Shown here in pieces: positions 60,901 through 64,000 of a stretch of DNA of 64,000 bases. The notes below the pieces were generated by a model. That model did no database searches. It was not told the DNA's origin and saw only the letters and a list, made by a program, of their open reading frames with translations. The DNA comes from Motiliproteus sediminis (GTDB lineage Bacteria; Pseudomonadota; Gammaproteobacteria; Pseudomonadales; Balneatricaceae): positions 62,001 to 126,000 of the forward strand of contig NZ_JAERQK010000005.1 in the NCBI RefSeq assembly GCF_017912535.1, in the 5' to 3' direction. Numbering within the stretch: the stretch's first letter is position 1; each line of letters starts with the position of its first letter. Both the position numbers and the translations under genes were made by a program.

Positions 60901-62127
60901 ATGTCAGATATCAAGAAAGTCGTGCTGGCTTATTCCGGCGGGCTGGATACCTCGGTCATCGTCAAGTGGCTGCAGGAAACTTATAACTGTGAAGTAGTGA
61001 CCTTTACCGCTGACCTGGGGCAGGGTGAGGAAGTTGAACCGGCGCGCGCCAAAGCACAAGCGCTCGGGGTTAAAGAGATCTATATCGAAGATCTGCGCGA
61101 AGAATTCGTCCGCGATTACGTGTTTCCGATGTTCCGCGCCAACACTATCTACGAAGGTGAGTACCTGCTGGGTACCTCCATCGCCCGCCCGCTGATCGCC
61201 AAACGCTTGGTGGAGATCGCCAATGAAACCGGTGCTGATGCCATCTCTCACGGTGCTACCGGCAAAGGTAACGACCAAGTGCGCTTTGAGCTGGGTGCCT
61301 ACGCGTTGAAGCCGGGTGTCAAGGTGATCGCTCCATGGCGCGAGTGGGATTTGAACTCCCGTGACAAGCTGATGGCGTACTGTGATGAGCACGGCATCGA
61401 GGTCGACTTCAAGAAGAAGGGTAAGAAGTCACCCTATTCCATGGATGCCAACCTGTTGCATATCTCTTACGAGGGTGGTGTGCTGGAGGATCCCTGGACT
61501 GAAGCGGAAGCTGATATGTGGCGCTGGAGCGTTTCTGCCGAAGAAGCGCCGGACCAGCCTACCTATATTGAGTTGACTTACCAGCAGGGCGACGTCGTTG
61601 CCATTGACGACCAGTCGATGACCCCTGCAGAGGTGCTGACCTATCTGAACAAGGTAGGTGGTGCCAACGGTATCGGTCGCCTGGATATCGTTGAAAACCG
61701 TTTTGTCGGCATGAAGTCCCGCGGCTGTTATGAAACTCCGGGCGGAACCATCATGCTGCGGGCCCATCGTGCGATCGAGTCGATCACCCTTGACCGTGAA
61801 GTGGCACACTTGAAAGACGAGCTGATGCCGCGTTATGCCAAGATCATCTACAACGGCTTCTGGTGGTCGGAAGAGCGCAAGATGCTGCAGAGCATGATCG
61901 ACTACTCGCAGCGGTTCGTGAACGGCAAGGTCCGGCTGAAGCTCTATAAGGGTAATGTTGATGTGGTCGGGCGCAGCTCTGAGCAGAGCCTGTTTGACGA
62001 GTCGATTGCGACCTTTGAAGATGACGCAGGCGCTTACGATCAGCAGGACGCAGCCGGCTTCATCAAGCTCAACGCGCTGCGTATGCGCATCGCTGCTGGC
62101 AAAGGGCGAGACCTGTTGAACGACTAA
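60901..62127 (+). CDS. argG: Argininosuccinate synthase
   Basis: A 408-residue ATP-dependent enzyme joining citrulline and aspartate. The P-loop-type motif [15 protein letters not shown] is at the N-terminus, with [29 protein letters not shown] and [20 protein letters not shown] further on. The ATG at 60901 starts the standard [21 protein letters not shown] at 60834-60839 lies upstream with no good -35. With argF and argD, three arginine genes lie within 7 kb, though in separate transcripts. Confidence 0.96.
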   Translation: MSDIKKVVLAYSGGLDTSVIVKWLQETYNCEVVTFTADLGQGEEVEPARAKAQALGVKEIYIEDLREEFVRDYVFPMFRANTIYEGEYLLGTSIARPLIAKRLVEIANETGADAISHGATGKGNDQVRFELGAYALKPGVKVIAPWREWDLNSRDKLMAYCDEHGIEVDFKKKGKKSPYSMDANLLHISYEGGVLEDPWTEAEADMWRWSVSAEEAPDQPTYIELTYQQGDVVAIDDQSMTPAEVLTYLNKVGGANGIGRLDIVENRFVGMKSRGCYETPGGTIMLRAHRAIESITLDREVAHLKDELMPRYAKIIYNGFWWSEERKMLQSMIDYSQRFVNGKVRLKLYKGNVDVVGRSSEQSLFDESIATFEDDAGAYDQQDAAGFIKLNALRMRIAAGKGRDLLND

Positions 62128-62145
62128 TTTCGTCGATGTCACAGG

Positions 62146-62181
62146 AAAGCCTTGGGGTTTATGCCCCAAGGCTTTATTTTT
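62146..62181 (+). terminator. Rho-independent terminator of argG
   Basis: AAAGCCTTGGGG pairs perfectly with CCCCAAGGCTTT (6-nt loop), followed by ATTTTTAT. Confidence 0.92.
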
Positions 62182-62229
62182 ATGTAATCATCAGATAATT
62201 GGATCGTTTTTCTGAACTGAGACCACTCC

Positions 62230-63822
62230 ATGGCAAACTACCTGGCTGACAAGTCGGTATTGATCGTCGCCAAAAAGCTGGAAGATCTGGGCGAATTGCG
62301 CGCGCTGGTGGCGGAGACCGGTGCGCGGGATGTGTTGGTGGCGTCGTCCGCGAACATGGCGTTCAATCTGCTGCGGAGCCAGCCGTTCGACGTGTGCCTG
62401 GTGGAGTATCGTCTGGGCGAAGGAGAGAAAAACGGGTTTCAGGTGATCGAGGAAGCCAGTCGCGAAGGCTTGCGCCGTGCGGTTGATATTTACGCGCTGG
62501 TGAGTCCCGAGAAAAGCGAGCTGTTGTCCCATGATTCCGTCGATGTGATCGCTGATACCCAGTTTCTCAAGCCGGTCCAGCCGGTCTATTTTCACCAGCG
62601 GCTGGAAAAGCTGCTTAAGGTCAAAAAGGCGGTCTATCCGGTCGAATCCCTGGTAGACAACGATGAGCTGGATAAGGCGCTGCTGGTGATGGACAAATTA
62701 CTGCGCCAGTTCCCATCGCTGCGCAGCTATCTCGACCGGGTGCGCGGTCGGCTGTTGCTCAAGCTTGAGCGTTGGGCGGAGGCCGCGGAGCACTTCAAGC
62801 GGGTTCAGGCGGATACGGACCTGCCCTGGAGTCATACGGGTCTGGGTATTTGTGCCTACCATCAAGGTCTTTACGAAGACGCACTGGCCTACTTTAACCA
62901 GTTGTTGGGCAAGGTGCCGGACAGCATCGAAGCCTACGACTGGCTGTCGCGGGTTTATCGTGGCGTCGGTCGTAACGGAGACGCGCAGAAGGTTCTGGAG
63001 AAAGCGATTCAGGTGTTGCCCACGGCGCCGGCGTTACAATCGGGGCTCGGGGACGTGGCCAGCGAAAACAGTGACTGGGATACCGCCATCAAGGCCTTTC
63101 GCGGTGCCGTTCGTTTTGCCCGTCATTCCGTTTACAAGCACCAGAACAATTACTTTGGTCTGGCGCGTTGTTTGCAAACGCGGGTCTCTCCCCATGGCGG
63201 TATGCAGTCGTCTGAAGCTTCGACCGAAGCGGTGCGGACGCTGGAAGATGTCGTTGAGCAGTACTTCGACAATCAGCTGATCCGCTTCAAATCCAAGTTG
63301 ATGACCTCTGAAACCTACAAGAAATCCGGTGATATCAGTCGCGCTAATGTGGCCGCCAAGGATGCCTTTGAGGTGTTTCGCCAGCTCAGTGATGGCCAGC
63401 AGGCCGAGGAGCTGGATAACCTGTTGGAGGGAGTGGAAGGCACCAATCAGCAGGATGCGGTTGAGGAGTACCGCACAGAGTTCAACCGGCGAGTGTTTAG
63501 CGAAACCGAGTGGGGTCAGCATAATCTGGCGGGTATGAATGCCTACCGCAAGGGGCATTTTGATGACGCGCTGAAGTCCTTTATGGCGGCGTTGGATGCC
63601 GTTCCCAACAGCCCCAGCGTGATGCTGAATCTGGTCCAGACCGGCTACGAGCTGATCCGTCAGCAGCCGGAACGCAGCGGTGAAATACTGGCGCTGTGCA
63701 ACTCCAAACTGCTGCGTATGAGTATCGGTGCGATGAACAGCAAGCAGCAGGAGCGCTATCGCTTTCTGAGCCAGCGCCGTGCCGAGCTGGCCGCTGGAAG
63801 TTCCCGTTCCGGCGGGAACTGA
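62230..63822 (+). CDS. REC-TPR protein with Glu in place of the phosphoacceptor Asp
   Basis: A 530-residue cytoplasmic protein. Residues 1-125 are a response-regulator receiver-like domain: VLIVAKKLEDLGELRALV replaces the usual acidic pair, Glu59 (VCLVEYRL) sits where Asp is phosphorylated, and the signalling Lys114 is kept (FLKP). Residues about 130-310 and 450-510 hold TPR-like repeats (WSHTGLGICAYHQGLYEDALAYFNQLLGKVPDSIEAYDWLSRVY). It may act as a constitutively on scaffold. No histidine kinase is adjacent. The family occurs in Pseudomonas-like bacteria (from memory); function not known to me. Confidence 0.8.
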   Translation: MANYLADKSVLIVAKKLEDLGELRALVAETGARDVLVASSANMAFNLLRSQPFDVCLVEYRLGEGEKNGFQVIEEASREGLRRAVDIYALVSPEKSELLSHDSVDVIADTQFLKPVQPVYFHQRLEKLLKVKKAVYPVESLVDNDELDKALLVMDKLLRQFPSLRSYLDRVRGRLLLKLERWAEAAEHFKRVQADTDLPWSHTGLGICAYHQGLYEDALAYFNQLLGKVPDSIEAYDWLSRVYRGVGRNGDAQKVLEKAIQVLPTAPALQSGLGDVASENSDWDTAIKAFRGAVRFARHSVYKHQNNYFGLARCLQTRVSPHGGMQSSEASTEAVRTLEDVVEQYFDNQLIRFKSKLMTSETYKKSGDISRANVAAKDAFEVFRQLSDGQQAEELDNLLEGVEGTNQQDAVEEYRTEFNRRVFSETEWGQHNLAGMNAYRKGHFDDALKSFMAALDAVPNSPSVMLNLVQTGYELIRQQPERSGEILALCNSKLLRMSIGAMNSKQQERYRFLSQRRAELAAGSSRSGGN

Positions 63823-63936
63823 TCCCACTCTTTTGTACTCACAGACAGTGGTAGCTTGCATCGCTGCCGCGTGGTCTCTGCCTATACTTAAGCTAACCAA
63901 TCGTTCTTGCTGATGCCGGGCAAGAAGGGGTGTCTG

Positions 63937-64000
63937 TTGTACGTAGCAATTTTGGAAGCCGAGCGTAATCTGGCTGAGTGTCTGATGGCCTGGCTGGCTG
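63937..64000 (+). CDS. Start of a truncated gene, possibly a response regulator
   Basis: An open frame from TTG at 63937, preceded by AAGAAGGGG six bases upstream, giving (M)YVAILEAERNLAECLMAWLA up to the window edge. The hydrophobic strand followed by acidic residues resembles the first strand of a receiver domain, but 21 residues are too few to be sure. The TATACT at 63883-63888 could be a -10. Confidence 0.5.
   Translation, partial: MYVAILEAERNLAECLMAWLA

Noticed and set aside
63851-63866. Sigma-54 promoter (TGG...TTGC) before the last partial gene
   Set aside because: The spacing between the TGG and TTGC blocks is too short for the -24/-12 arrangement.
1-64000. CRISPR array, rRNA operon, insertion sequence with transposase or prophage
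   Set aside because: No regularly spaced short repeats, no rRNA stretches, no transposase or integrase motifs and no phage structural genes were seen on either strand.

Overview
The window is a compact, GC-rich stretch of chromosome from a gammaproteobacterium. It fits the Pseudomonadales/Oceanospirillales side of the class, probably marine. Three things suggest this. The order argG, motY, pyrC, rnt, peroxiredoxin, grxD, argF resembles the order I remember from Pseudomonas. There is a MotY-type flagellar protein. The gene content is typical of free-living aerobes (bioBFHCD, phhB, syd, yqcC, yeaC, rlmD, trmO). I see no prophage, plasmid, insertion sequence with a transposase, rRNA operon or CRISPR array. 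Most genes are ordinary core genes in short same-strand runs with small overlaps.

Layout. 1-1.75 kb: the 3' part of a YcgR-type PilZ gene and an ATP-NAD-kinase-family gene. 1.87-2.44 kb: a non-coding repeat element, with a second copy at 18.68-19.26 kb. 2.6-8.1 kb: htpX behind a near-consensus heat-shock promoter, an RlmI/RlmK-like methyltransferase, alaA, a divergent Tag-fold protein, a YajG lipoprotein and syd. 8.3-8.9 kb: three tandem tRNA-Val/tRNA-Asp pairs. 9.1-18.5 kb: a phosphoesterase, rhomboid, yeaC, DUF2797, pepN run, then an AlbA_2 protein, rarD, a gate-domain membrane protein and an Lrp/AsnC regulator with an Lrp-like box. 19.3-22.6 kb: a DUF445 protein, an unrecognised protein, and a DUF2235 hydrolase that appears to end in a LecA-like lectin domain.

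22.9-27.2 kb: a minus-strand run srkA, SGNH esterase, trmO, small secreted protein, rlmD. 27.3-34.3 kb: a two-HD HD-GYP protein, comF, and a bioBFHCD biotin operon without bioA. 34.4-41.1 kb: a SprA-related metalloprotease, a YbfF-like esterase, fklB, a YitT-like protein, an M23 peptidase, xseA and a MioC-like flavodoxin. 41.1-45.9 kb: AlkB, a PRPP-synthetase-like protein and an AMP/thymidine-phosphorylase-like protein, then phhB, purU and a CBS protein. 46-47.7 kb: a DnaT-like protein overlapping a phage lambda-P-like protein, a likely helicase-loading module. 49.2-51.6 kb: two tandem DUF1538 membrane proteins, a PII-like protein and a CBS protein, which looks like a nucleotide-regulated transport system. 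51.6-64 kb: yqcC, class II DAHP synthase, metR, argF, argD, grxD, peroxiredoxin, rnt, pyrC, motY, argG, a REC-TPR protein whose phosphoacceptor Asp is Glu, and the start of a truncated gene.

The observations most worth a second look are: the paired repeat elements, whose hairpins keep their pairing while the sequence changes and which both sit between converging genes; the DUF1538-DUF1538-PII-CBS operon; the DnaT/lambda-P pair; the DUF2235-lectin fusion; and the heat-shock promoter of htpX. All family names come from reading motifs by eye. No database search was run.
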